Below are positions 1 to 8,460 of a DNA stretch of 64,000 bases, in pieces. Each line of letters opens with the position of its first letter. Position 1 is the stretch's first letter. A program made the translations under genes and the position numbers. The stretch comes from Pontibacter harenae (GTDB taxonomy: Bacteria; Bacteroidota; Bacteroidia; Cytophagales; Hymenobacteraceae). Location: positions 124,001-188,000 of the forward strand of contig NZ_JAJJWH010000003.1 of NCBI RefSeq assembly GCF_020907245.1, read 5' to 3'. Below the pieces are notes generated by a model. The model was not told where the DNA came from. It made no database searches and saw only the letters and a list, made by a program, of their open reading frames with translations.

Positions 1-732
1 ATCCAATTCCTTATTCTTTTTCAGAAAAGACGCTATTTGCATTATAATCTTTTCATTTGACTTATCAAATGATATCTTTTTTATGCAAGGTGTTAGCCCA
101 TGCTCTGCCAATGCGCCCTCATATCCCATACGCCTATCTATCATCTGAGACATGCTCGAGTCAAGAGTCACAAAACCAATGTTTTTATAACCCTGTTCTA
201 TTAGGTGGGTCACGCCCTTATAAGTACTGTCGTAATTATCAATTACGACATAGCTAGCATCTATCGCAGGCATGTATCTATCAAATAAAACAACAGGGCG
301 ATCTTCATTTATAAGCGACTGAATTTCTTCTTCTATACCTTCTGTTGGCGTAATGATAGAACCATCTATTTGCCAATCCTTAAACATGCTTATTAATTCG
401 CGTGCTTTATCAGCTTTGCCTTCTGTACTACAGTATAAAATTTTGTACCCTCTCTCATAGGCATTACCTTCTATCAGGCGCGCAACACTGGCGAAGAAAG
501 GGTTAGAGATATCCTCCACCATTAGCCCAATAATCTTCGACTTACCGGTTCTAAGACTCTGCGCAATCTGGTTTGGTTTGTAATTTACCTCCTCTACCAG
601 TTTCAGCACCTTGTTAGTTAGCTCATCACTTATACGCTTTTCTTTTGCTTTCCCATTCATTATAAAGGAAACAGTTGTGATAGAGATGTCCAGTTGTTTT
701 GCTATGTCTCGGATTGAGAGCTTTTTCTTCAT
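1..732 (-). CDS. LacI-family transcriptional regulator, C-terminus cut by window edge
   Basis: The minus-strand reading frame starts at the ATG at 732 and stays open to base 1, giving 244 codons with no stop, so the C-terminus lies outside the window. The N-terminus reads MKKKLSIRDIAKQLDIS and then ITTVSFIMNGKA, which is the LacI helix-turn-helix followed by the hinge helix region (YKPNQIAQSLRTGKS). It continues into a periplasmic-binding-protein-like effector domain (IIGLMVEDISNPFFA, then VVLFDRYMP and GYKNIGFVTLD). LacI proteins of this class bind a sugar or sugar phosphate and repress nearby carbohydrate genes. Its targets are probably to the left, outside the window, because the tRNA and ABC genes on the other side are not sugar genes. 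Family assignment is firm; the ligand is unknown. Confidence 0.93.
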   Translation of the reverse strand, partial: MKKKLSIRDIAKQLDISITTVSFIMNGKAKEKRISDELTNKVLKLVEEVNYKPNQIAQSLRTGKSKIIGLMVEDISNPFFASVARLIEGNAYERGYKILYCSTEGKADKARELISMFKDWQIDGSIITPTEGIEEEIQSLINEDRPVVLFDRYMPAIDASYVVIDNYDSTYKGVTHLIEQGYKNIGFVTLDSSMSQMIDRRMGYEGALAEHGLTPCIKKISFDKSNEKIIMQIASFLKKNKELD

Positions 733-1125
733 TCTTATTTTTCTAAGTTGTGCTATAGCATGTTGGTACCCCTACATGCACTATGTTTAAGCTTAAGCCT
801 TATAAAGAGGCTTTCCTGCTTAGACAAGGATCGAAGTACACCAATTGAATTGTGTCAATCGAATAAGTAAATACAGATTAGGTGCTTTATAGCTTTAAAT
901 ACACCTAGCTGCTTTGCCCGATGTACAATAAAGTTAATGTTTTAAATTTTATTGTATGCTTTATCCAGTTATATCTGAGCAGCCTAATTCAACCTCTAAA
1001 ACTTGTAAAAGCAATTTTAAACTTAAAGCTAAAATATTCTGAAGAAAGAGAAACAATCTTCAAGGCGCAAGAAGAGAAAGCAACGCTGCTTAGAACATGT
1101 TTAGATAACTTACGCTAAAGGCAAC
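733..1125. other. intergenic region with no convincing gene
   Basis: Apart from the inverted repeat at 758-779 and the tRNA terminator at its right edge, nothing is recognised here. A 65-codon plus-strand frame (921-1118) has no family resemblance and runs toward the tRNA terminator, so it is not called as a gene. Confidence 0.5.
758..779. promoter_or_regulatory. candidate operator of the LacI-family gene
   Basis: An inverted repeat GCATGT-N10-ACATGC lies 26 bases upstream of the LacI-family start codon. LacI regulators bind inverted repeats and are often autoregulated, so this is a plausible operator. Only one copy is seen and no other target is available for comparison. Confidence 0.3.
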
Positions 1126-1155
1126 AAAAAAAGCCTTGTCGAGGGACAAGGCTTT
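1124..1155 (-). terminator. intrinsic terminator of the tRNA-Leu gene
   Basis: An 11-bp perfect stem (1130-1140 pairing with 1145-1155) with a 4-base loop is followed, in minus-strand sense, by a run of seven or more T. It sits five bases past the 3' end of the tRNA, which fits a rho-independent terminator for a single tRNA unit. Confidence 0.85.
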
Positions 1156-1159
1156 GAAG

Positions 1160-1241
1160 TGCGCGCGGGGAGATTCGAACTCCCACACCCGAAGGCACCA
1201 CCCCCTCAAGATGGCGTGTCTACCAATTTCACCACGTGCGC
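1160..1241 (-). tRNA. tRNA-Leu, anticodon GAG
   Basis: The reverse complement folds as a class II tRNA. It has acceptor GCGCACG/CGCGCGC with one A-C mismatch at pair 5-68, a D arm with the GTGG...GGTAGACAC pattern, anticodon stem CCATC/GGTGG with loop TTGAGGG (anticodon GAG, reading CTC and CTT leucine codons), a long variable arm, and T arm GGGAG-TTCGAAT-CTCCC. CCA is not encoded. The long variable arm and the anticodon agree on leucine. It has its own promoter and terminator. Confidence 0.93.
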
Positions 1242-1256
1242 AGGTGTAAAGTGTGG

Positions 1257-1288
1257 CAAAAGTAAGGAGCCAAATCGACATAAACAAC
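1257..1288 (-). promoter_or_regulatory. promoter of the tRNA-Leu gene
   Basis: Read on the minus strand there is GTTG (1288-1285), about 20 bases, and then TACTTTTG (1264-1257), 16 bases before the mature tRNA 5' end. This matches the Bacteroidota sigma-AB consensus TTTG/TTG-N19-21-TAnnTTTG. Confidence 0.6.
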
Positions 1289-1539
1289 ACACACCTGCCC
1301 CTTCTTTTAAAGAAAAAATATCAAGTTTACTATTCCAGAATGTCCATACCGTTTTTTGTATTGCGACTTAAACTCTACAAAACAATTCCATCCAAGTTAC
1401 ACGAAAATAAAAAGTATAAATATTCCTAACTACATCAGAAACCTTATTTGCTCCGCATGATGTTGTATTAGCAGATCGAAAATAAAAAGGTGCTAAATCA
1501 AGCAAAGATTGCATCCAATAATGCTCTTTTGGCTAGGAC

Positions 1540-1570
1540 TTTGTTAGGCTAATGTATAAATTTATACTTG
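1540..1570 (+). promoter_or_regulatory. promoter of the ABC transporter unit
   Basis: TTTG at 1540-1543, a 19-base spacer and TATACTTG at 1563-1570 fit the Bacteroidota housekeeping promoter (TTTG-N19-TAnnTTTG) with one mismatch. It lies 57 bases upstream of the ATPase start. The rest of 1289-1539 shows nothing recognisable. Confidence 0.55.
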
Positions 1571-1627
1571 TGCAGCCTCAAATTTGGTTAGCGGCACGTT
1601 TCAATAAAAAGTGTACAATTCATTTAT

Positions 1628-2386
1628 ATGAGTATAGAGATTAGCGGATTATCGAAGGCTTATGGAAAGAAGCCAGTGCTGCAGGAGCTTAATCTAACCA
1701 TAGAACAAGGTCAATGCTATTGCCTGTTGGGGAAAAATGGTGTTGGCAAAAGTACATTCCTAAATTGTATCTTGGATTTTATACAACCTGATACAGGATC
1801 TGTGTCGCTTTTTGGCAAAGATTACAAACAGCATAGTATAGAGATAAAGCAAAATTTAGGTGCCCTATGCGAGGACAATCCGCTTATTGAGGAGTTTACA
1901 GGTATAGAATACTTAAACTTTGTGGCTAGGCTGTACAATCTCTCCCCTACTGAAACAGAAGAGCGCATTACCAGCCTAACCAATTACTTTTTCAACGATA
2001 GAGAATCGCTGCATAAGAACATAGCAGGCTATTCTACTGGCATGAAAAAGAAAATAGGTATTGCCGCCGCTATTTTGCACAAGCCAAGCATTTTGCTATT
2101 GGATGAGCCTTTTACTGGCCTTGACCCAATTGCAGCCCAACTGTTGGTACAATTAATACGAAGCTACAGAAACCCAAACCGTGTTGTGTTAATCTCTTCT
2201 CATGACCTAAACTACGTGGAACGGGTGGCTACTCACATTGGTGTACTGAATGATGGGCAGTTGATGTACAATGGCTCCGTAGAAGAATTCACCAAGAATG
2301 GAAATCACCTCATCGACCAGGCGCTTTTCCAGCTGTTGCTGCCGCACCATAACCCAGACACCAATATAGATTGGATGCTAAATTAG
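1628..2386 (+). CDS. ABC transporter ATP-binding protein
   Basis: The 252-residue protein is a standard single ATPase domain. Walker A is GKNGVGKST (35-43), the signature is YSTGMKKK (135-142), Walker B is ILLLDEP (155-161), followed by a D-loop (GLDP) and an H-loop (SSHD). The Q-loop position reads as in CcmA/NatA-type exporters (GALCEDNPL) rather than an importer. It hydrolyses ATP to drive the membrane partner encoded next (7-base gap). The short C-terminal tail has no extra domain. The pair resembles ABC-2-type export or membrane-remodelling systems; the substrate cannot be told. The ATG follows an isolated promoter at 1540-1570. Confidence 0.93.
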   Translation: MSIEISGLSKAYGKKPVLQELNLTIEQGQCYCLLGKNGVGKSTFLNCILDFIQPDTGSVSLFGKDYKQHSIEIKQNLGALCEDNPLIEEFTGIEYLNFVARLYNLSPTETEERITSLTNYFFNDRESLHKNIAGYSTGMKKKIGIAAAILHKPSILLLDEPFTGLDPIAAQLLVQLIRSYRNPNRVVLISSHDLNYVERVATHIGVLNDGQLMYNGSVEEFTKNGNHLIDQALFQLLLPHHNPDTNIDWMLN

Positions 2387-2393
2387 CCTATCT

Positions 2394-3749
2394 ATGAATT
2401 TAATCTTATTTTCTTGTAAAGCCAGGCTCAACAGTTACTTCCGACAGAAAAAGGCCTTGCGCCTATTCCTGTTGGCTATAGGCGTTGTTTTGTCGGCTAT
2501 GTACAGTTGGATTTTTGCAGAGCTACTTCAAAAAACAGCACAAGGTGCCTTAGAACTTACCGTCGAAAAGACTATAAGTTATACCAATCTGCTCCTGTTG
2601 GCGGTCATTATACTTCGTGGCTTTTTTCCAGCTTACATTCCCAGGGCTGAGTTCATTAGCAGGCTTTACCCCATAAAACCGATCAAGCGCTTTTGGCTAG
2701 AGCTGGTGGTGGAGTTGGCTTCGCCTTTTTACTTTATCCTGTTCAACTTCCTGATGATGCTGTTCCTGCTATCACCTATTTATGGCTTCGCATTTTTTAT
2801 GCAAAGCATTATGGTTATGGTGGCAGCTCATGTTACACGCCGTTCGTTGCAGCTATTTGTAGAACGCAGAATGCGCTGGGGCCACAGCACCTTTATAAGT
2901 GCTGCTGTGATGGGTGCGGCATTTTTGGCGCTGCAGGCAAAAGCCCCTATGTTTGAACCCAATGACTCTCTACCAATGCTATTGGTGCACATTGCCTCTC
3001 TAGCGTCTTTTGTTGTTTCTAACTTTTTGCTTGAGCAAGCCGCAGTAGAGCCTCGTTTAAAAGTTGTGAGCCATACCAGCAACTCCAGGCGAAGTTTAGG
3101 ATGGCGTTTGTTTAAAAACAACAAAACAGCAAAACAACTCCTTTTCTTCGCGATTGGGTTCAAGTTGCTTATGCTAGCTGTAGATGCTACTGTTTTTACG
3201 AACAAAGGATTTCATGTATTCGACAAGAACATGTCTATGTGGCTTTTTGTGGGTCCGTTAGTGCTGTATTCTTATGTGTTTAATAACCTGTGGGGCTTTT
3301 ACAAGAACATGTGGTTAACCATAGAGCGAACTACAGGCAACTACAAAGATTTTTTGAAAACATGCCTGCTGGCCCTTCGCATTCCTTTGATGATAGATGC
3401 AGGATTGATGATTGCCTATGTAGCCATCTTCAACCATGAGCATGCCATGTTTATACTACTCATGTACGCCACTGCTATTTTGGTTCTTACGCCAATTAGT
3501 ATTGTAGCTTCTATTGTGAGCCCAGTAGTTGTAAAGGGTGGCGCCATGAGCTTCAGTGCAAAAACATCTTACCTGTTTAACTTCATTTCTATACTCTTGA
3601 TGGGAATGCTTTTTCTGCCACTCATCCACCCATTGCTGTACCTGATTTACCCCTTGCTAATTGGTATAGCCTTCTTTGCGTTGGTAGCAGTACTGAAGGA
3701 ATATAAAAGTTATAAATACAAGCTGTTCGAAACGTTTTTCAAGGCTTAA
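2394..3749 (+). CDS. multi-pass membrane partner of the ABC ATPase (DUF5687-like)
   Basis: The 451-residue protein is rich in long hydrophobic segments, roughly ten, for example FLLAIGVVLSAMYSWIFA near the N-terminus and the LLYLIYPLLIGIAFFALVAV stretch near the C-terminus. Polar loops carry basic patches such as SNSRRSLGWRLFKNNK. The start overlaps nothing and follows the ATPase by 7 bases, so the two are co-transcribed. The architecture and neighbour match the Bacteroidota family I recall as DUF5687, the membrane half of a two-gene ABC system, but no search was run. The function is probably export or membrane maintenance. It is unrelated to the pectin locus that converges on it. Confidence 0.7.
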   Translation: MNLILFSCKARLNSYFRQKKALRLFLLAIGVVLSAMYSWIFAELLQKTAQGALELTVEKTISYTNLLLLAVIILRGFFPAYIPRAEFISRLYPIKPIKRFWLELVVELASPFYFILFNFLMMLFLLSPIYGFAFFMQSIMVMVAAHVTRRSLQLFVERRMRWGHSTFISAAVMGAAFLALQAKAPMFEPNDSLPMLLVHIASLASFVVSNFLLEQAAVEPRLKVVSHTSNSRRSLGWRLFKNNKTAKQLLFFAIGFKLLMLAVDATVFTNKGFHVFDKNMSMWLFVGPLVLYSYVFNNLWGFYKNMWLTIERTTGNYKDFLKTCLLALRIPLMIDAGLMIAYVAIFNHEHAMFILLMYATAILVLTPISIVASIVSPVVVKGGAMSFSAKTSYLFNFISILLMGMLFLPLIHPLLYLIYPLLIGIAFFALVAVLKEYKSYKYKLFETFFKA

Positions 3750-3763
3750 TAGAGCGAGTAAAC

Positions 3764-3817
3764 TTCCAAATAAAAAGCGCCCTGAACCAGCTGGTTCAGG
3801 GCGCTTTTTATTTGGAA
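3764..3817. terminator. bidirectional terminator, 54-bp perfect palindrome
   Basis: The two 27-base halves are exact reverse complements with no spacer (centre between 3790 and 3791). The GC-rich core AGCGCCCTGAACC is flanked by A5 and T5 tracts, so it gives a stem plus T-run on both strands. It lies between the convergent ABC permease and aldose epimerase genes, the expected place for a shared terminator. Confidence 0.88.
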
Positions 3818-3835
3818 AAGAATTAAATCTGGAAA

Positions 3836-5029
3836 TTACTTCTTTGCTACCTCACCGTTGTTAACAGAAAACTTATAGGTAGTGGTTGTGCTATAAGTAT
3901 CGCCTGGCTTCAAAGTAGTAGACGGGAAAGAAGGCTGATTAGGTGAATCTGGAAAGTGCTGTGTTTCCAGGCATAGCGCCGTACGGAATTCATCTTTACC
4001 GCCTTTCACAGTGTTTTGCCCAGCCATAAAGTTCCCGCTGTAAAACTGCAGACCTGGCTCCTCCGTGTAAACATCCATTTTAATACCAGTTTCAGTACCT
4101 ACTACAGTTGCAGCATGAGTCATTTCACCACCTTGGTTTGTTTTAAGCACATAGTTGTGGTCATAACCTTTGCCATACTTTAGCTGTGTATCATCGGCTT
4201 CTATTCTTTCACCTACAGGTGTTGGCTTACGGAAATCGAATGGAGTACCTTCCACAGAAGCGAGCTCACCAGTTGGAATAAGCGTAGAGTCTACTGGCGT
4301 ATACTTATCAGCATTAATCTGCAGAATGTGGTCTGCAATTGAGCCGCTGCCAACACCATTCATGTTAAAGAAGGCATGGTTGGTTAAGTTTACCACCGTT
4401 TTCTTATCGGTAGTAGCTTCATAATCAATTTTCAGTTCGTTATCGTTTGTAAGGGTGTAGGTAACTTTAACGTTTAGGTTGCCTGGGTATCCTTCTTCGC
4501 CGTCTTTAGACAAGTAAGTTAACTCCAACGTCTGGTCATTTACCTGGTTCGCATCCCAAACCACACGCGAAAAACCTTTGTCGCCACCATGCAAGTGGTT
4601 TGGATTGTTGTTGGTGGCCAAAGTATACTCCTGTCCGTCTAATTTGAATTTACCATTGGCGATACGGTTGCCATAACGTCCGATAGTAGCTCCGAAGAAA
4701 GTATCAGAACCTTCAGTAAAAGAAGCTACATCGTCAAAGCCAACAATAACGTCTGTCATGTTACCGTCCTTGTCTGGCACCAACATACTTATTACACGAC
4801 CGCCGTAGTTTGTAATAGCAGCTTGTACATTGTTGCTGTTCTTCAGTATAAACAGATCGGTTTCTTTTCCATCTATCGTTTGTTGAAAATCCGACCTTTG
4901 CGGCAATTGCGCCTGCACTGCGTTTGCAGTTGTGCTAGTGGTTTCTTCGGTGTTAGACGTTTGATTGCAGGCTCCTAAGGTAACCATACAAGCACAGGTA
5001 ATGAGTGCTAATTTTGAGCGAATGTTCAT
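3836..5029 (-). CDS. aldose 1-epimerase (mutarotase), lipoprotein
   Basis: The 397-residue GalM-family enzyme interconverts alpha and beta anomers of free aldoses. A lipoprotein signal ends at the lipobox LGAC (Cys21). Family motifs are present: NHLHGGDKGF (His145 and His147), NLTNHAFFN (His218, proton donor region) and the catalytic base region CLETQHFPDSPNQPSFPST (Glu355). Lipidation places it at the cell envelope, where it would anomerise arabinose or other sugars released by neighbouring glycosidases before uptake. It is the last gene of the minus-strand arabinan block, 57 bases after the GH43 gene, and ends at the bidirectional terminator. The true sugar is not determined; galM is its closest name. 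Confidence 0.93.
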   Translation of the reverse strand: MNIRSKLALITCACMVTLGACNQTSNTEETTSTTANAVQAQLPQRSDFQQTIDGKETDLFILKNSNNVQAAITNYGGRVISMLVPDKDGNMTDVIVGFDDVASFTEGSDTFFGATIGRYGNRIANGKFKLDGQEYTLATNNNPNHLHGGDKGFSRVVWDANQVNDQTLELTYLSKDGEEGYPGNLNVKVTYTLTNDNELKIDYEATTDKKTVVNLTNHAFFNMNGVGSGSIADHILQINADKYTPVDSTLIPTGELASVEGTPFDFRKPTPVGERIEADDTQLKYGKGYDHNYVLKTNQGGEMTHAATVVGTETGIKMDVYTEEPGLQFYSGNFMAGQNTVKGGKDEFRTALCLETQHFPDSPNQPSFPSTTLKPGDTYSTTTTYKFSVNNGEVAKK

Positions 5030-5086
5030 GTTTAGTTTATCGTGTCTGTTAAATAATCAAGTGAATAAATTATGTTTTAAGGGTTC

Positions 5087-6118
5087 CTACTGAAGCGATG
5101 CCACCACAGGCCATCCGTCTTTCGTCCAGCTCAATGGCTCTATTCTCAACTTCGATTTTCCTTCATCTTTAGCATCATAGCCATGGAAAATAAGATAGTC
5201 CTTACCGTCAAAAGTTTCCACTGCGTTATGTCCTACACCGTGCCAGTTCTCATCTCCTGCCAGTATAATGGTTCCTCCTGCGCTATCTAATCGGTTTCCT
5301 TCTTTATCTAAGTATGGTCCTTTTAGATCTTTCGATCTTCCCACAATCATTTTATAAGTGCTGTTTACGCCCTTACAGCAATAATCTATAGAAGCGAAAA
5401 GATAATAATATTTTCCCTTCTTAAAGATAAACGGCGCCTCAATTGCATTTCCGCCTGCGTCTTTAGGGTTATCATCTACTGAAGGAGGATTAGGTGCCGA
5501 TAAATTTCTTTTACGGCTGGCGATAATCTGTAAATTGTCAGGGCTCTCAGCAATTTTAGTTCTGTCTTTCGTAAGCTTTACAATTGGTAAGCCATTCCAG
5601 AAGGAGCCGAAGGCAAGGTATGCGTTTCCTTTCTTATCAGTGATAAGATTTGGGTCAATAGCATTCCAGTTGGTTTTGCCAGGATAAGACTGGATTACTT
5701 TGCCGTGGTCAGTCCACTTATAGTTCGGATCGGCTGTATCGAGTGTAGGAGTGGTGGCCACACCTATAGCAGAAGTATTTTTCCCGAATGCAGAAACAGA
5801 ATAGTAGATATAATATTTGCCATCGTAATAACAAATGTCTGGAGCCCAGATGTGTCCTTTAAAACCAGGAACAGCCTCAACAGCCCATTGCGGAGGAGCA
5901 TCGAAAACAGGTTTCTCACGCTTCCAGTTTTCCATGTCTTTAGATGACCACATAGATATCCCAAAGCCCGTGCTAAATAAATAATAGTTATCGCCCTGCT
6001 TAATCATTACAGGATCGTGCACGCTAATGTTTTTGCGCAGCTCCTGCGCTTGCGCACTTACCACCAGGCAAAGAAGGAAGCACGCTATAAGAAAAATACT
6101 TTGCTTAATCTGTTTCAT
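5087..6118 (-). CDS. GH43 arabinan endo-1,5-alpha-L-arabinosidase
   Basis: The 343-residue protein has a cleavable signal peptide (MKQIKQSIFLIACFLLCLVV, cut near AQA-QE) and one five-bladed propeller. The three GH43 acidic residues are visible: Asp35 in HDPVM (base), Asp155 in AIDPNL (pKa modulator) and Glu227 in IEAPF (acid). The segment around WAPDICYYDGKYYIYYS and the CCKG loop are typical of inverting endo-arabinanases that cut alpha-1,5-arabinan. No accessory domain follows. The protein is exported and probably periplasmic. It precedes the aldose epimerase by 57 bases and follows the GH97 by 117 bases, so it is likely in the same transcript. An exo-acting arabinosidase is the main alternative. 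Confidence 0.88.
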   Translation of the reverse strand: MKQIKQSIFLIACFLLCLVVSAQAQELRKNISVHDPVMIKQGDNYYLFSTGFGISMWSSKDMENWKREKPVFDAPPQWAVEAVPGFKGHIWAPDICYYDGKYYIYYSVSAFGKNTSAIGVATTPTLDTADPNYKWTDHGKVIQSYPGKTNWNAIDPNLITDKKGNAYLAFGSFWNGLPIVKLTKDRTKIAESPDNLQIIASRKRNLSAPNPPSVDDNPKDAGGNAIEAPFIFKKGKYYYLFASIDYCCKGVNSTYKMIVGRSKDLKGPYLDKEGNRLDSAGGTIILAGDENWHGVGHNAVETFDGKDYLIFHGYDAKDEGKSKLRIEPLSWTKDGWPVVASLQ

Positions 6119-6235
6119 ATAATTAAATAATAGTTAGTTGCTATGGCAAGTCAGAGAGACTTTATTTCTGATTTCTATCCTTTTAATAGAGAGAGCTTTA
6201 CTCCCCTCTTTGTACCCGTTATGAGCTTATCTAAA

Positions 6236-8224
6236 TTAAAACACCATTACAAAACCACCGTTCGGCTTCATAACCAGCTGCTGCGTCTGTCCTTGTGCTA
6301 AATTTAGCTGCTTTTTCGAAAAAGAATTCCATTCCGTTCCATCGGTTATCAGCTCGCCGCTCTTCTGCCCGATAAACGACAGATCGACTTGTACTGTCTT
6401 CTCCTGGTTTTCTCCATTTATACCTGCCACATACCAGCGGTTGCCTGTTCTGCGGGCTATTATAGCCAACTTTCCTGGGTAGCCATCAATAAATATTGTT
6501 TCGTCCCAGGCTGCAGGAACCTGGCGAAGGTAGTCTTTTACATAGGTTGGCACATGTGCCATGCCTCTGGGCGTTTCGGCAAAATGCTGTACACCAGATA
6601 GAAAGATAACAGGTAGTGCCACTTCGTAGCCTGTGGTGGTTCTTCTCTTGATATTGGGAATCTCGTGTAGGCTCAAGGGAGTGAAATCCATTGGGTCGAA
6701 AGCATTGCGGGTATAAGGCAGCATGGCCATGTGTGCAGGCGCCACATCTGCTACATTCTGTTCAAAGGTAATCATCTCAAAACCTTTCACGGCCTCCACC
6801 GTCATCAGATGCGGATACGTTCTCTGCCAGCCTCTAGGTAAAGTTGCGCCATGGAAGTTTACCAGTAGTTGGTAATCGGCTGCATCTTTCAGAATATCCA
6901 AGTAGTATTGTATAACGGATTGTCCGTCGCCGCCAAAGAAGTCAATCTTCACGCCTTTGATCCCCATGTCCCGGAGCCTGCTGAACTCCTTTACACGAAC
7001 CTCATGTGTGAGCAAAGCACTTTTTGGAGAGTATTCAGTGCTGTTCCAGCTACCTGAAGAATTGTACCAAAGCAGTAGTCCTACGTTCTTCTTTTTCCCA
7101 TAGTCAGCAAGTTCCTTTATTTTATCATAGCCTATTTTTCTGTCCCAGTTCACGTCAACTAAGCAGTAGCTCCAGTTCATATCTGCAGCATAGTCTATAA
7201 AGCGCTTTTGAACATTATATACAATAGAGTCATCTTTTAGAAGCGCCCAACTCCAAGTTGCATTTCCTGGTTTTATAAAAGATTTATCTATGTTGATAGC
7301 TGGCTTGGCAACATCCGTACCTAATGTAGATTCTACTATCGTTTTTAAACTACCTACCGTTACCACACGCCAAGGCGAGTACCACGGAAAAGTAGACTCA
7401 GGCTTTAGTGCACCACCTGGCATAACCTCCTGCTCCTGCGGAAAAGCCACCGCGTATTCACCACCAGAAGACTGCGGATGCAATCGTGTAGCACAATAGC
7501 TTCCGTCTAAGGCAGCTTCTGTCACTAGTACCCAGCTGTTGCCACTCTTGAACAAGGCAGGATATACCCAGCCTGCTTTTATAGGTGAAGGTGTTCCGAC
7601 AGCGGATTCCTGTATATAAGGCTCCTCGTAAGATGGATTCGTTTCGCTCCAACCTGACTTGGCGTCCGACATTGGCTGTAGCCAAGCTTTAGCCGATTCA
7701 GGAAAATTGTAAGAAGTCAGTTCCTGTGTAATCTGCTTCCTTCCTCCTGCCTCACCAGGGAAGTAATAACGGAAAGCAACACCATCATCAGACACGTTGA
7801 AGATCACATCCATAGGAGTGCCTTTTGGGTTCTTCAAATGGAATACCTGCTGCTTCGCGTTGTAGGTAACTTTACTGCGCTTCCCATGCACAAGTTCGTA
7901 AGAGTCCTGCACCGTTTCTACCTCAGAAACCGATTCCAGTGTTAAACTAGTCGAAAAATCTTCATCTGCCATCACCACTCCTAACTTTGATTCCTCTAGC
8001 ACCAGTTCACCACCTTTATTTATAGCATAAACAGGCTTTGAGTTCTTAAGCTCAAACGCAACGGTTATACTTTTATCGGGACTAGCAAGAGTGTACTCCT
8101 TTTGTGAAAGTGCTTGCTGACTAGACTCTGTGGCTCTGGGCGAACAACTATAAGCAAAGGTTAGAGATAAGGCTATATGTGCAGTAAACACCCTGCGCAC
8201 AAGAGAGTTAGAGAGGTTTTTCAT
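6236..8224 (-). CDS. GH97 retaining glycosidase, possibly beta-L-arabinopyranosidase or alpha-galactosidase
   Basis: The 662-residue lipoprotein (Cys27 in AYSC) has the GH97 layout: N-terminal beta-sandwich (about 40-310), catalytic barrel with WYNSSGSWN (386-394), GVKIDFFGG (Asp428) and LMTVEAVKG (Glu477), and a C-terminal beta-domain. SusB-type inverting members use glutamates as base. The Asp at 428 in KIDFF is the nucleophile of the retaining branch, which contains alpha-galactosidases and beta-L-arabinopyranosidases. The setting among arabinanases favours removal of arabinopyranose or galactose caps from arabinan or arabinogalactan. A candidate AraR operator lies 85 bases upstream of its start. 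The activity within GH97 is inferred. Confidence 0.9.
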   Translation of the reverse strand: MKNLSNSLVRRVFTAHIALSLTFAYSCSPRATESSQQALSQKEYTLASPDKSITVAFELKNSKPVYAINKGGELVLEESKLGVVMADEDFSTSLTLESVSEVETVQDSYELVHGKRSKVTYNAKQQVFHLKNPKGTPMDVIFNVSDDGVAFRYYFPGEAGGRKQITQELTSYNFPESAKAWLQPMSDAKSGWSETNPSYEEPYIQESAVGTPSPIKAGWVYPALFKSGNSWVLVTEAALDGSYCATRLHPQSSGGEYAVAFPQEQEVMPGGALKPESTFPWYSPWRVVTVGSLKTIVESTLGTDVAKPAINIDKSFIKPGNATWSWALLKDDSIVYNVQKRFIDYAADMNWSYCLVDVNWDRKIGYDKIKELADYGKKKNVGLLLWYNSSGSWNSTEYSPKSALLTHEVRVKEFSRLRDMGIKGVKIDFFGGDGQSVIQYYLDILKDAADYQLLVNFHGATLPRGWQRTYPHLMTVEAVKGFEMITFEQNVADVAPAHMAMLPYTRNAFDPMDFTPLSLHEIPNIKRRTTTGYEVALPVIFLSGVQHFAETPRGMAHVPTYVKDYLRQVPAAWDETIFIDGYPGKLAIIARRTGNRWYVAGINGENQEKTVQVDLSFIGQKSGELITDGTEWNSFSKKQLNLAQGQTQQLVMKPNGGFVMVF

Positions 8225-8304
8225 AGAAAAATAGTTAGTGACTACATGTAAATCAAAAGCTTTAAACCTAAGATTAGATGCAGTTGGGGTAGTAAGACTT
8301 ATTT

Positions 8305-8327
8305 TAAATGTATATATTACGCATATA
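8305..8327 (-). promoter_or_regulatory. candidate AraR operator (site C), GH97/GH43 divergent region
   Basis: On the minus strand GCGT-AATATA-TACA-TTTA matches the shared pattern GYGT-N6-KACA. It lies 85 bases before the GH97 start and about 135 before the divergent GH43 start, so one site could serve both genes. Confidence 0.45.
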
Positions 8328-8460
8328 AATATAAAATTAAATAAGTGTTAATAAAAGCTTTCCTATATTTTCTTTTATGCTGCTTTTAGGCAGCTACAGA
8401 AATAAGCATATGGAACGCACTTACCCTTCACTCAACAAAAGTTAATTAATAACATTAGTC

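Noticed and set aside
921-1118. 65-codon frame as a small gene
   Set aside because: No recognisable domain or promoter, and it runs up to the minus-strand tRNA terminator.
8334-8355. ATAAGTGTTAATAAAAGC as a seventh AraR-like site
   Set aside because: The left half matches, but the KACA half is absent at the fixed spacing.
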